Notes: a model not told the origin generated them from the sequence alone. A stretch of 13,378 nucleotides of DNA from Bog-159 sp049511415 (GCA_049511415.1 JBEKYC010000111.1:1-13378); one strand, 5' to 3'. Positions 1-8,320 are shown, counted from the stretch's first letter. Numbers and translations are program-made.

Positions 1-996
1 GGCGACGAACTGCGCGCGGAAGTCGCCGCGCCCCTGCGCTTATCCACCATGCGCAACCACACCGCCACGCATCTGCTCCACGCCGCGCTGCGCCAGGTGC
101 TGGGGACGCACGTCAAACAGGCCGGCAGCGTGGTCGAGCCGCCCCGCCTGCGCTTCGACTTTACGCATTACGCCGCCATGGACCAGTTTGAGATCGAAGA
201 AGTCGAGCGCCTGGTCAACGAAGAGATCCTCCGCAACAGCGGCGTCGAGACCCAGGTGCTGCCGCTCGAACAGGCGGTCGCCACCGGCGCCATGGCGTTG
301 TTCGGCGAAAAATACGGCGACCAGGTGCGTGTCGTATCCGTCCCCGGTTTCAGCAAGGAATTGTGTGGCGGCACGCACGTGCGCCGCACCGGCGATATCG
401 GCGTCTTCAAGATCGTCTACGAGGGCAGCATCTCAGCCGGCGTCCGCCGCATCGAAGCGATCACAGGCGAAGCCGCCGTGCGCCAGTATCAGGAGCTCAC
501 CGGCACCCTGCATCGCCTCTCGGAACTGCTGCGCGCCTCCGAGCCGGAACTGGTCGAGCATGTGGAAAAGATGCTGGCCCGCGAGAAAGCCCTGGAGCAC
601 GAAAAGCGCGACCTGCGCAGCAAGCTGGCGCATTCCGCGGCCGCCGATCTCGAATCGCGCGCCCACACCGTCAATGGCTCCCGCGTGCTGGCCGAACAGG
701 CCGATGGCATGGATCGCGAGCAGATGCGCGAACTGGCCGACGCCCTCCGTAACAAATGGAAAAGCGCCGTGGTGGTGCTGGCTTCGGTGGCCGATTCCAG
801 TGTTTCCATCGTATCCGCGGTGACCAAGGATCTCACATCCAAAGTGCATGCCGGCAAGCTGGCCTCGGCACTGGCCCAAGCCGTCGGCGGCAAGGGTGGC
901 GGGCGGCCCGATATGGCCGAAGGCGGCGGTAAGGACCCATCTGCTCTGCCCGCCGCGCTCGACCGCATCTACGCCGAGGTCGAAAGCAAGCTGTGA
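1..996 (+). CDS. alaS: Alanyl-tRNA synthetase, C-terminal part (5' end outside window)
   Basis: The frame is open from base 1 and gives the last 331 residues of alanyl-tRNA synthetase, which charges tRNA-Ala in the cytoplasm and hydrolyses mischarged Ser- and Gly-tRNA-Ala. The visible part starts in the editing domain. The zinc-binding HxxxH motif is at visible residues 20-24 (HTATH), and the second pair is C122/H126 in CGGTH. An Ala/Glu/Arg-rich coiled-coil-like stretch follows at about residues 160-225. The C-terminal C-Ala domain has the typical glycine-rich GGKGGGRPDMAEGG motif near the end. The aminoacylation domain lies upstream of the window, so the ATG at 49 is internal and not a start. 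All editing-site residues visible are intact. The stop codon overlaps the GTG start of the next gene by four bases (GTGA, 993-996), so the two are probably cotranscribed and translationally coupled. Confidence 0.97.
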   Translation, partial: GDELRAEVAAPLRLSTMRNHTATHLLHAALRQVLGTHVKQAGSVVEPPRLRFDFTHYAAMDQFEIEEVERLVNEEILRNSGVETQVLPLEQAVATGAMALFGEKYGDQVRVVSVPGFSKELCGGTHVRRTGDIGVFKIVYEGSISAGVRRIEAITGEAAVRQYQELTGTLHRLSELLRASEPELVEHVEKMLAREKALEHEKRDLRSKLAHSAAADLESRAHTVNGSRVLAEQADGMDREQMRELADALRNKWKSAVVVLASVADSSVSIVSAVTKDLTSKVHAGKLASALAQAVGGKGGGRPDMAEGGGKDPSALPAALDRIYAEVESKL

Positions 997-1976
997 ATCA
1001 GTTTGACGCCATTGTGGTGGGCGCCGGCCCCACCGGTCTCGCCTGCGGCATCGAGCTGCAGCAGCGCGGCATTCGCACGCTGCTTATCGAAAAAGGCTGC
1101 GTAGTGAATTCGATTTATCACTACCCGACCAATATGGTGTTTTTCACTACGCCCGAGCTGCTCGAAATCGGGAATATCCCGATGACCAGCCTCAATGAAA
1201 AGCCCAACCGGCATGAAGCCTTGAAATACTACCGCCGCGTCGCGGATCACTTCAAACTCAACATCCACGACTACGAACGGGTTGAGAATATTAGTGGCGC
1301 GGATGGCGCTTTCCAAGCCTCCACCACTGACCGTCTGGGTTGTCACCATACTTATGCGTCCTGTAAGATCATCCTGGCCACTGGGTACTATGATGTCCCT
1401 AACCTGATGAACGTTCCTGGCGAGCAACTTAGTAAGGTTCTGCACTATTATCAGGAGCCACACCCATACTATAACCACGACGTAGCTGTAATTGGCGCCA
1501 AGAATTCCGCGGCTATTGCGGCATTGGAGCTGTTCTGGACCGGCGCGCGAGTCACACTGATTCATCGGGGCGCTGGAATATCCGAAAAAGTAAAATACTG
1601 GATCAAGCCAAATATTGAAAACCGGATTAAGTGCGGCGAGATTCAGGCCTACTTTCACTCGCAGGTTGTGGAAATTCTCCCCGACGCCTTGGTGCTTTCC
1701 ACGCCGCGGGGCGAAATCCAACTGAAAAACGATTTCCTCTTCGCGCTCACCGGCTACAGCCCCGATCTGCGCTTCCTGAATTCCATTGGCATCACGCTCG
1801 ATCCCGAAACCCGTAAACCGCGCAGCGACCCGCAAACGCTCGAAAGCGAGCGCCCCGGAATTTACCTGGCCGGAGTGATCGTCGCGGGCATGCACACAAA
1901 CGAAATCTTCATCGAAAATGGCCGCCACCACGGCAAACAGATAGCCGAGGCCGTGGCAGCCAAACTATACCCGTGA
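993..1976 (+). CDS. ypdA: YpdA/Bdr-like FAD-dependent disulfide reductase (putative bacillithiol disulfide reductase)
   Basis: The 327-residue length matches YpdA/Bdr flavoproteins, which use FAD and NADPH and are thought to reduce bacillithiol disulfide in the cytoplasm. The N-terminal FAD-binding Rossmann motif is GAGPTG at residues 10-15. The second dinucleotide-binding motif, GAKNSA, is at residues 168-173. An ATG turn is at residues 129-131, and a C-terminal FAD-contact segment (YLAGV) begins at residue 291. The block EKGCVVNSIYHYPTNMVFF closely resembles the N-terminal part of Firmicutes YpdA. There is no thioredoxin-reductase-type CxxC. The GTG start is chosen because it overlaps the alaS stop and puts the FAD motif at the normal distance from the N terminus. 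Odd point: the family Cys14, reported as important in staphylococcal YpdA, is Thr14 here. The fold assignment is firm; bacillithiol as substrate is an inference. Confidence 0.85.
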   Translation: MNQFDAIVVGAGPTGLACGIELQQRGIRTLLIEKGCVVNSIYHYPTNMVFFTTPELLEIGNIPMTSLNEKPNRHEALKYYRRVADHFKLNIHDYERVENISGADGAFQASTTDRLGCHHTYASCKIILATGYYDVPNLMNVPGEQLSKVLHYYQEPHPYYNHDVAVIGAKNSAAIAALELFWTGARVTLIHRGAGISEKVKYWIKPNIENRIKCGEIQAYFHSQVVEILPDALVLSTPRGEIQLKNDFLFALTGYSPDLRFLNSIGITLDPETRKPRSDPQTLESERPGIYLAGVIVAGMHTNEIFIENGRHHGKQIAEAVAAKLYP

Positions 1977-2061
1977 AACGTTGGCGTCCCCGGCGTCACT
2001 ACCCAATAGAGCCAGGACTTTTCGGCGTTCTTGAAATCCGGTCATGTGCCCGGATGCGTAA

Positions 2062-2091
2062 TTGAAACCAGGAGCCTGTTTCTTGTATCTA
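2062..2091 (+). promoter_or_regulatory. Possible promoter for the 79-residue protein
   Basis: TTGAAA at 2062-2067 (five of six matches to a sigma-70 -35 box) is followed after 18 bases by TATCTA at 2086-2091, with an overlapping alternative TCTAAT at 2088-2093. It lies about 20 bases before the chosen start codon. The -10 box is weak. A 6-bp hairpin (2036-2041 with 2050-2055) lies just upstream and lacks a T-tract, so I do not call it a terminator. Confidence 0.3.
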
Positions 2092-2111
2092 ATCGATTTG
2101 AAGGGGTCGCT

Positions 2112-2351
2112 ATGTTAAATACATTAGTGAATTTCTTTTGGGGCTGCACCCATAGCCATACGACTTTTCCCCTCACACCATTGCGCGGCGTGGGATCGGT
2201 GCAGGCTTCCGGACTTCGGCACGGCACTTATGTTGTGTGCCTGGATTGTGGTAAGGAATTCGGTTACAACTGGACCGAAATGCGTATCGGCGATCCGGTC
2301 CCCGTTGCGGTCATTAACAGCGGAGCCGCGCTTTCTCCCGCCCACCGCTAA
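2112..2351 (+). CDS. Small putative zinc-binding protein with CxHxH and CxxC motifs
   Basis: This is a 79-residue protein of unknown function. It has C12-x-H14-x-H16 near the N terminus and C43-x-x-C46 inside the segment YVVCLDCGKEFGYNW, an arrangement that could bind one zinc ion like a small zinc ribbon. Similar short proteins with a 'GTYVVCLDCGKEF' core are, from memory, common hypothetical proteins in Acidobacteria. The ATG at 2112 is chosen over the upstream in-frame ATG at 2031 because AAGGGG (2101-2106) sits five bases before it, and because the extra upstream residues look non-conserved. There is no signal peptide, so it is probably cytoplasmic. It converges on the radical SAM gene: the two stop codons share bases 2349-2350 and the coding regions overlap by four bases. 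Confidence 0.75.
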   Translation: MLNTLVNFFWGCTHSHTTFPLTPLRGVGSVQASGLRHGTYVVCLDCGKEFGYNWTEMRIGDPVPVAVINSGAALSPAHR

Positions 2352-3361
2352 CTCTTGAACGAGAAGAATTCAGCTACATTCTCTCTCAACAACTGCCCGA
2401 AGCTCTTGTCCAGATACGAGCGAATGGATACGTAACATTCGTCACAAACGTTATGCGCTGTAAATTCGCTCACCAACCGGTCCCGGCGATCCAGGCTGTA
2501 TTGCTGAAATTGCATGGAGCACGGCTGTAGCGCGCCGTCGCTCCGCACCACCAGAAAACGCAACCCCGCCTTGCATCCCGGAGCGCCGCCCCGCATAAAG
2601 AACTGCCGCGTCGCTTCCAGCGTGCTGCGCGAATTCACAATCCAATTGCTGCTGTCGCGCATGGCTTCCACCATGTCCAAGCCCCGGTTCAACATCGCAA
2701 GTTGTTCGGGTGTGTTTAACGAGTATTCCCGGCAGCCGGTGCGGCGCGCGGAGTAGGCGCTGTAACACAGATTCACTCCCCATTCGCGGGCCTTCCCGGC
2801 GATCGCCGCAATTTCCCCGACGTTCTCGCTGGTAATGCAACTGTTCAGCACGATGTCGTCGTGCCCCAATTTGGCCAGCCGCGGAACCAGTTCGTTGAGA
2901 TGCTCGTAGAGTCCCTCGTGCATGCGAAAGCCGTCGTGCCGTTCGTCCGGAAAATCCAGGCTCACCGAAAACTGGTCCACGCCGGCCTCCCGCAGCGCCA
3001 GATAACGCGCCTCGGTCATCAGCGACCAGTTTGAGACCAGAATCGTATATGGCGGATAACCGCTGTTTTTGATCTGCCGGACGATCTCCGCCACATCCTT
3101 GCGCATCAGGGGCTCGCCGCCGGAAATTTGCGCCACGCAGGGCCGCAGTTCCTCCATGTAACGCCGGTATTCCCGCGGCTGCATCTGCCCGCTCTCGTCC
3201 CGCGGACCGCCATGGTCGCAATGCCGGCAGTAGCACGTGCACGAATCCGTCACCTCGAACGAAACCACGATGGGGCGGTCCGCCATCCAATTCAGTGACC
3301 CGCGCCCGATTATCCGTAATGAGGCTGCTGCTGAGACCTTCCGCAAACCAGATCGTATCAT
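2348..3361 (-). CDS. Radical SAM protein with SPASM-like C-terminal cysteines
   Basis: The protein has 337 residues counted from the ATG at 3361. The radical SAM [4Fe-4S] motif CX3CX2C is C41, C45 and C48 (CTCYCRHC). The SAM-contacting GGEP motif is at residues 81-84. The C-terminal third has C263, C281, C306 and C309 (GC...PC...CDEC), like a SPASM/twitch auxiliary cluster domain found in enzymes that modify peptides or cofactors. It is probably a cytoplasmic redox enzyme using SAM to make the 5'-deoxyadenosyl radical. The substrate cannot be told, and I see no obvious precursor peptide beside it. The start is uncertain: ATG at 3385 adds eight residues, ATG at 3286 removes 25, and none has a good ribosome-binding site. 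The frame stays open upstream to 4009, but that part lies opposite the divergent gene and is not plausible protein. Confidence 0.88.
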   Translation of the reverse strand: MIRSGLRKVSAAASLRIIGRGSLNWMADRPIVVSFEVTDSCTCYCRHCDHGGPRDESGQMQPREYRRYMEELRPCVAQISGGEPLMRKDVAEIVRQIKNSGYPPYTILVSNWSLMTEARYLALREAGVDQFSVSLDFPDERHDGFRMHEGLYEHLNELVPRLAKLGHDDIVLNSCITSENVGEIAAIAGKAREWGVNLCYSAYSARRTGCREYSLNTPEQLAMLNRGLDMVEAMRDSSNWIVNSRSTLEATRQFFMRGGAPGCKAGLRFLVVRSDGALQPCSMQFQQYSLDRRDRLVSEFTAHNVCDECYVSIRSYLDKSFGQLLRENVAEFFSFKS

Positions 3362-3394
3362 GGAAGCCGCGGGCAATTGCGCCATACTGGATAA

Positions 3395-4063
3395 ATGACC
3401 TGCCGCGCCGTGGCCCTGCTGCCCATGATCTGCGGCGTGCTCGCCGCGCAGTCCGGCACCCGGCCCAGGCCGTCCGCGCTCGATTATCCCGCGCACGCCG
3501 AACTCGCGCACATGTCCGTGGGAGCCGAATATACGGTGCACGGTTTCTCGAACGGCGAGGAGATGTATATCGCCCGGGACTACCTGGTGGTGGAAGTCGC
3601 CCTCTTTCCAGCGAAAGGCCAAATCGTCGCCGCGAACGCCGGCCAATTCGCCCTGCGCATCAATGGCCGCAAACAGGTGCTCCAGCCCGAGGCGCCGGAA
3701 TTCGTGGCCGCTTCGTTGCGATTTCCCGACCCGGACAGGCATCCTGGCGTCGAAGCCGGCATCGGCCCGCTGATCCTCGGTGCGCCGCAACCTACGGCGC
3801 GCTTTCCCGGTGATCCCAGCGCCGCGCCTGCTCCCCAGCCGCCCCGCGCGCCTGACGACAATCCCAGCGGCATCGAAAGACAACCGCCCGTAAAAGCCGA
3901 AGACCTGGTGATGCAAACCGCCCTCCCGGAAGATGAGCACCACTCGCCCGTGAGTGGATTTTTGTATTTCCCGTATCGCGGCAAAGCCAAGGCTATCAAA
4001 TCCTTGCAACTGGAATTCTCCGGTTCTGATGGTACTGTTACGCTGCCTTTGTTATCGCCATAA
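3395..4063 (+). CDS. Secreted hypothetical protein, Acidobacteria-type
   Basis: This is a 222-residue protein of unknown function. The N terminus has one Arg followed by a hydrophobic stretch ending in AAQ (residues 1-19), which fits a Sec signal peptide, so a periplasmic or surface location is likely. Residues 36-115 look like a beta-rich domain (GAEYTVHGF, ARDYLVVEVALFP, FALRINGRKQVL). A Pro/Ala-rich linker follows at about residues 142-158. A short C-terminal beta-like block (SGFLYFPYRGK...LQLEFSG) ends the protein. I recall similar hypothetical proteins from Solibacter relatives but no assigned role. The ribosome-binding site is weak (GGA at 3389-3391). The gene is divergent from the radical SAM gene, with only 9-33 bases between start codons, so at least one promoter must lie inside the other gene. 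Confidence 0.7.
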   Translation: MTCRAVALLPMICGVLAAQSGTRPRPSALDYPAHAELAHMSVGAEYTVHGFSNGEEMYIARDYLVVEVALFPAKGQIVAANAGQFALRINGRKQVLQPEAPEFVAASLRFPDPDRHPGVEAGIGPLILGAPQPTARFPGDPSAAPAPQPPRAPDDNPSGIERQPPVKAEDLVMQTALPEDEHHSPVSGFLYFPYRGKAKAIKSLQLEFSGSDGTVTLPLLSP

Positions 4064-4366
4064 ATCCCACCACCCCCAATCGATAGAAAAAATTCAGGAT
4101 GTTTTTGTCATTTCGTTGTTGCATTCGCCTGCACGCGGTAGTACACTTCTAGCTATTTAACAGGGAAAACGGAGTGGCTCCGGACGGTCCTGCAAGGATC
4201 TCTTGAGCCGGTTTAGATGGGGAGTTCGTATCGCTTTGGGGGCTTTTCGCAGCCGCGCGGGTAGTTCCGCGCCCTCTCCCGGCGATGCTTCTCTACCCAA
4301 AATGATGGTGTAACACCCGGCATTACGGGCCGGTTGCAGTAATCTCGACATCTTTGGGGGATACAA
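4064..4366 (+). other. Long leader region upstream of the TonB-dependent receptor
   Basis: These 303 bases contain no convincing gene. They hold a weak promoter candidate (4119-4147), then about 200 bases that would form a long 5' untranslated leader with several short inverted repeats. Examples are CGGAG-TGG-CTCCG near 4170, GGTG-TAA-CACC near 4306, and CCCG...CGGG near 4317. A strong ribosome-binding site GGGGG (4356-4360) lies six bases before the ATG at 4367. I do not recognise a known riboswitch; the conserved cobalamin-riboswitch segments are not evident. Confidence 0.5.
4119..4147 (+). promoter_or_regulatory. Possible promoter of the TonB-dependent receptor
   Basis: TTGCAT (4119-4124) is separated by exactly 17 bases from TACACT (4142-4147). 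The matches to the sigma-70 consensus are three and four of six. The spacing is ideal but the boxes are weak, so this is only a candidate. Confidence 0.3.
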
Positions 4367-7300
4367 ATGCGAAGCAAGCTAACGTGTATGCTGCTGGGAG
4401 TGTTTCTCTCGGCGGCGATGCTTTTTGGCCAAAGTTCCAGTGGCGCCTCCAGCATAACAGGCCGTGTTACGGACGCCACCGGCGCCGTGGTTCCCGGCGC
4501 CGCCGTAACAATAAGTGAGACTTCCACCAACAACTCCAGAAGCACACAAACCAACGCCTCCGGGCTTTACCTGTTTAACGATGTTAACCCGGGTACCTAC
4601 GACATCAGCGTTACCAACGCGGGTTTCCGCAAAGCGGTCGTTCGCCACCAGGAAATCTTGGTAGCTACGCCGATGACGGTCGATGTGCAGCTCGAAGTGG
4701 GCGCCGCGGCCGAGGTCGTCGAGGTCACGGCCCAGGCTGGCGCCGAGCTCCAGACGCTCAACGCCACCATGGGATCCACCATCACCAGCGAAGGCCTGCT
4801 GGATTTACCTAGCATCAACCGCGACGTATCTTCGCTGCTCTTCCTGCAGCCCATGACGGCGCCTACGTTCAACGCCGAGGGCAACGTCACCAGCGGCCAG
4901 GTCGCCGGAAACATGGCCGACCAGAACACCTACTTCCTCGATGGCGGTAACGCTACCAGCGACTTCGACGGTGACAACGGAACGTATGTCGGCAGCCGTT
5001 CGGCGGTGGTTCCCACCCCCATGGAAAGCGTCGAAGAGTTTCGCGTCAATACCAACAACATGACCGCCGACTTCGGTTTCTCCAGCGGCGGCCAGATGCT
5101 GCTCACCACCAAGCGCGGCACTAACCAGTACCACGGTTCGCTCTACGATTATTTCCAATCGAGCGATCTGGCTTCCAACGACTGGTACAACAACTTTCAC
5201 GATATTGACAAGCCGGCAGCGCACTACAACCGCTTCGGCGGCGCCTTCGGTGGTCCCCTGACGCCCGAGTTCCTGGGCGGCAAGACCTATATCTACATGA
5301 ACTATGAGGGCGAGCGCTATCCGCGCAGTGGCCCCTACGAGCATTTGGACCCGTCCAACACGTTGCGCGAAGGCATCCTGGAATACCGCGATGCCGCCGG
5401 CAACATCCAACAGTGGAACTTGAATACCGCCACGAACTGTGGCGTGAACGGCAACGAACAGTGCGATCCGCGCGGCCTCGGTCTGAACCCCGATGTAAGC
5501 ACCATCTGGAACAAGTACATGCCGCCCTGCAATGACCTGAGCTACGGCGATCACGGTCTGAATACCTGCGGTTACATCGCCAATCTCTCCTACCCGCTCT
5601 CCACAAACTTCGGCGTCGTGCGCGTGGATCACGATTTCGGCGCCAAGTGGCGCTGGTTCAGCAGCTATCGCTATTTCCGGGAGGAGAATCCCACCACCAA
5701 TCAGGTGGATATCGGCGGCCTGCTGCCCGGCGATACGCTCGGCCAGCCCGCTTCCGCCTCTGCTTTCCCGGTCCAGCCGCGCTACTTCACGACGGGGCTT
5801 ACCGGAACCATAACTCCCAACCTGACCAACGAATTGCACTTGAGCTACACCCGCAATCAGTGGGAGTATCTGCGCAACGGCGCCACCCCGCAACTTCCGG
5901 GGCTGGACGGCGCCTTGGGCATCGGCGGTGAAAGCAGCAATCCCCTGCAGCCGCTCAATATCGACACGCAGGATGCCCGTAAGCGTTTGTGGGATGGCCA
6001 CGATTACGGCCTTCGGGATAATATCAGCTGGCTGAAGGGTACCCACCTCTTCCAGTTCGGCGGCGAGTACATGTACGACTGGTGGCATTTCGACCGGTAC
6101 GACAACGTCGTCGGCGGACTGACGCAGTTGGTCGAGGAAATCAACAATACCGGTGTCGTAATGACCCCGGACTACCAGCCGCTTCCGTGCACGTCCAGCG
6201 TAACCACCGGCTGCCTGCCGTCCTCCTCGATCGGTTCCTGGAACAGCATGTACGCCCAGGTGTTAGGAATTGTAGACTCGACCAGTATCGTTGTTTCCCG
6301 TACCGGCTCGAGCTTGACCGCCAATCCACTCGGCTCACCGGTTCGGTCCATTCTGGATGACCCGAGCTACAGCTTATTCTTCAACGACTCCTGGAAGATC
6401 AAGCCCAACCTGACCTTGAGCTATGGCTTGAACTGGACCATTCAAATGCCGCCCGTCGACCAGAACGGCGCGCAGGATGTGCTGACTTCACTGAGCGGAC
6501 AGCCCATCACCATCAATAACTACGTCGCTCAAGAAGAGCAGGACATGGCCTTGGGGTTGGTCTACAACCCGACTTTGGCCTGGACTCCTGTAGGCAACCT
6601 CGGCAGCGGTCAGAACAAGTATCCATACCACCCGTTCTATGGTGGTTTCGGTCCGCGCGTGGCGTTGGCCTGGAATCCTGAAGCTAAGGGGGGCTTTTTG
6701 GAAAAGCTGATGGGCAACAAAGCCACCGTCATCCGCGTCGGCTTCGGCCGTAGCTACTCCCGTAGCTTGGCTGCGGGCTTGGTTTCCACCTCGGTGCTCG
6801 GCGATGGCTTCCTGCAACCCGTTGGCTGCCAGAATCCCAACACCAGCGGCCAGTGCACGGGGACCGGTATCGTCAATCCGACGAACGCCTTCCGCATTGG
6901 CATCGATGGCACAAATGCACCGGTGGGCGCGATCACGCCAACCCTGCAGTCTCCCGTCGCTCCCGGCGTCAATGCGCCTTACGCCACCCTGGTTGAGTCG
7001 TTGGATCAGGCCTGGAAGCCGGTAGCCACCAACTCCATCGACTTCAGCATCCAGCGCCAGCTGAAAGGCAATGTGATCCTGGAAGTCGGTTACGTCGGCG
7101 TCTATGCCAACAATCTGTATCAGGGCATGGACTTCGGCAGCGTTCCGTTCATGACCAAGCTGAGCGGGCAGACTTTCGCGCAAGCCTACGATAACCTGTA
7201 CTTCGCGCTGGCCGCCGGCAAGACGCCTGCGCCGCAGCCCTTCTTCGAAACCGCTTTGAAGGGCAACAGCGCCTACTGCCAAGGCAACTGCACGCAGGCC

Positions 7301-8296
7301 GTAGCCAACAATGAAGGCGGCAATATCCTGACCCAGTGCGTAACCTGCATCTGGAGCGATCTGGATACGCAATGGACCGCTTTTGGTCCGGCACTGACGT
7401 CCACCACCCAGTGCTTCTATTGCTACGCCTACACCTCCAATGGCTACTCCAACTACAACGCCATGGTGATCACCGCGCAGAAGCGCTACTCCGATGGCTT
7501 GACGTTGAACGCCAACTTCACCTACGGTCACGCGCTGGGTATCGCCAGCACCAACCAGGCCTACACGCTGGACAACGCCAGCGACATCTTCAATCTGGGT
7601 GTCGATTACGGCCCGCAGTATTTCGACCGCAAGTTCGTATTCAACCTGCTGTCGACTTATAACCTGCCGTTCGGTAAAGGACACAAGATCGGTTCCAGCG
7701 CCTTCATGAGCCGCATCATCGGTGGCTGGACGCTTTCGCCCATCTTCTCCTACGGCACCGGATTGCCCTTGCAGGCCCTCACCGGCTCCTGCTTGGAATA
7801 CGGCCAGGCTTGGGATCCCAATATCTGCGCCACGGCCATCCCGGTCGGCATCAACGCCAGTTCGCTGAGCAACACGCCGCATTATGGCGTCAACCCCAGC
7901 GGCACCATCGGTTACAACGGCAACTCGGCCAATGGCGGCAGCGGCGTCAATCTGTTCTCCGATCCGGCAGCGGTCTACGCGGACTTCCGTCCACTCCTTG
8001 TCGGTATCGATGGACGCAGCGGCGCGGCCGGTATCCTCCGCGGCCAGGCTCGCTATAACTTGGATCTGGGTCTTACCAAAGACACCCAGTTCAACGAGCG
8101 CGTCGGCGCCCAGCTTTACGTGCAGGCTTTCAACGTCCTGAATCACATGCAGTGGGGCGACCCCTCCGTGAACCTGCAGGATCAGCCGGACTTCGGAGTG
8201 CTCAGCGGCCAGTACGGCGCCCTGACCCTCGGCGGTTCCGGTGCTTCCGCCAACTACACGCGCATCCTGCAACTCGGTCTGCGCGTTCACTTCTAA
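4367..8296 (+). CDS. Oar-type TonB-dependent receptor with carboxypeptidase-regulatory-like domain
   Basis: This 1309-residue outer-membrane protein is within the usual size range for the expanded Acidobacteria family. Residues 1-22 are a signal peptide (MRSK, hydrophobic core, ending FGQ). Residues 29-110 form a carboxypeptidase-regulatory-like beta-sandwich (SITGRVTDATGAVVPGA... SGLYLFNDVNPGTYDISV). A plug-like region follows to about residue 250 (YFLDGG; VEEFRVNTNN; TKRGTNQYHGSLYDY). The rest is a beta-barrel rich in aromatic residues, ending in LQLGLRVHF with the terminal Phe expected of barrel proteins. The family takes up large nutrients, often glycans or peptides, using TonB energy; the substrate here is unknown. 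An unusual segment has three Cys pairs: C971/C975, C991/C994 and C1016/C1019. The gene ends at a strong terminator and is followed closely by a secreted selenoprotein candidate. The start is supported by GGGGG six bases upstream. Confidence 0.93.
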   Translation: MRSKLTCMLLGVFLSAAMLFGQSSSGASSITGRVTDATGAVVPGAAVTISETSTNNSRSTQTNASGLYLFNDVNPGTYDISVTNAGFRKAVVRHQEILVATPMTVDVQLEVGAAAEVVEVTAQAGAELQTLNATMGSTITSEGLLDLPSINRDVSSLLFLQPMTAPTFNAEGNVTSGQVAGNMADQNTYFLDGGNATSDFDGDNGTYVGSRSAVVPTPMESVEEFRVNTNNMTADFGFSSGGQMLLTTKRGTNQYHGSLYDYFQSSDLASNDWYNNFHDIDKPAAHYNRFGGAFGGPLTPEFLGGKTYIYMNYEGERYPRSGPYEHLDPSNTLREGILEYRDAAGNIQQWNLNTATNCGVNGNEQCDPRGLGLNPDVSTIWNKYMPPCNDLSYGDHGLNTCGYIANLSYPLSTNFGVVRVDHDFGAKWRWFSSYRYFREENPTTNQVDIGGLLPGDTLGQPASASAFPVQPRYFTTGLTGTITPNLTNELHLSYTRNQWEYLRNGATPQLPGLDGALGIGGESSNPLQPLNIDTQDARKRLWDGHDYGLRDNISWLKGTHLFQFGGEYMYDWWHFDRYDNVVGGLTQLVEEINNTGVVMTPDYQPLPCTSSVTTGCLPSSSIGSWNSMYAQVLGIVDSTSIVVSRTGSSLTANPLGSPVRSILDDPSYSLFFNDSWKIKPNLTLSYGLNWTIQMPPVDQNGAQDVLTSLSGQPITINNYVAQEEQDMALGLVYNPTLAWTPVGNLGSGQNKYPYHPFYGGFGPRVALAWNPEAKGGFLEKLMGNKATVIRVGFGRSYSRSLAAGLVSTSVLGDGFLQPVGCQNPNTSGQCTGTGIVNPTNAFRIGIDGTNAPVGAITPTLQSPVAPGVNAPYATLVESLDQAWKPVATNSIDFSIQRQLKGNVILEVGYVGVYANNLYQGMDFGSVPFMTKLSGQTFAQAYDNLYFALAAGKTPAPQPFFETALKGNSAYCQGNCTQAVANNEGGNILTQCVTCIWSDLDTQWTAFGPALTSTTQCFYCYAYTSNGYSNYNAMVITAQKRYSDGLTLNANFTYGHALGIASTNQAYTLDNASDIFNLGVDYGPQYFDRKFVFNLLSTYNLPFGKGHKIGSSAFMSRIIGGWTLSPIFSYGTGLPLQALTGSCLEYGQAWDPNICATAIPVGINASSLSNTPHYGVNPSGTIGYNGNSANGGSGVNLFSDPAAVYADFRPLLVGIDGRSGAAGILRGQARYNLDLGLTKDTQFNERVGAQLYVQAFNVLNHMQWGDPSVNLQDQPDFGVLSGQYGALTLGGSGASANYTRILQLGLRVHF

Positions 8297-8320
8297 ACGC
8301 CAGTTACTTTCGATTACCAT

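Noticed and set aside
969..1931. Minus-strand open frame of 320 codons
   Set aside because: It is antisense to the clearly recognisable YpdA-like gene and shows no family motifs.
2036..2055. Terminator after ypdA
   Set aside because: The hairpin ATCCGG/CCGGAT is real but no run of T follows it.
3362..4009. Long N-terminal extension of the radical SAM protein on the minus strand
   Set aside because: It lies opposite the divergent secreted-protein gene, has Arg/Gly-rich shadow composition, and the known fold starts near the CX3CX2C motif.
4805..6088. Minus-strand open frame of 427 codons
   Set aside because: It is antisense to the TonB-dependent receptor. Its Val/Ala/Gly-rich composition is a by-product of GC-rich codons on the other strand.
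6488..8320. Minus-strand open frame of 610 codons
   Set aside because: It is antisense to the receptor and its terminator, with shadow-like composition and no motifs or ribosome-binding site that I can see.
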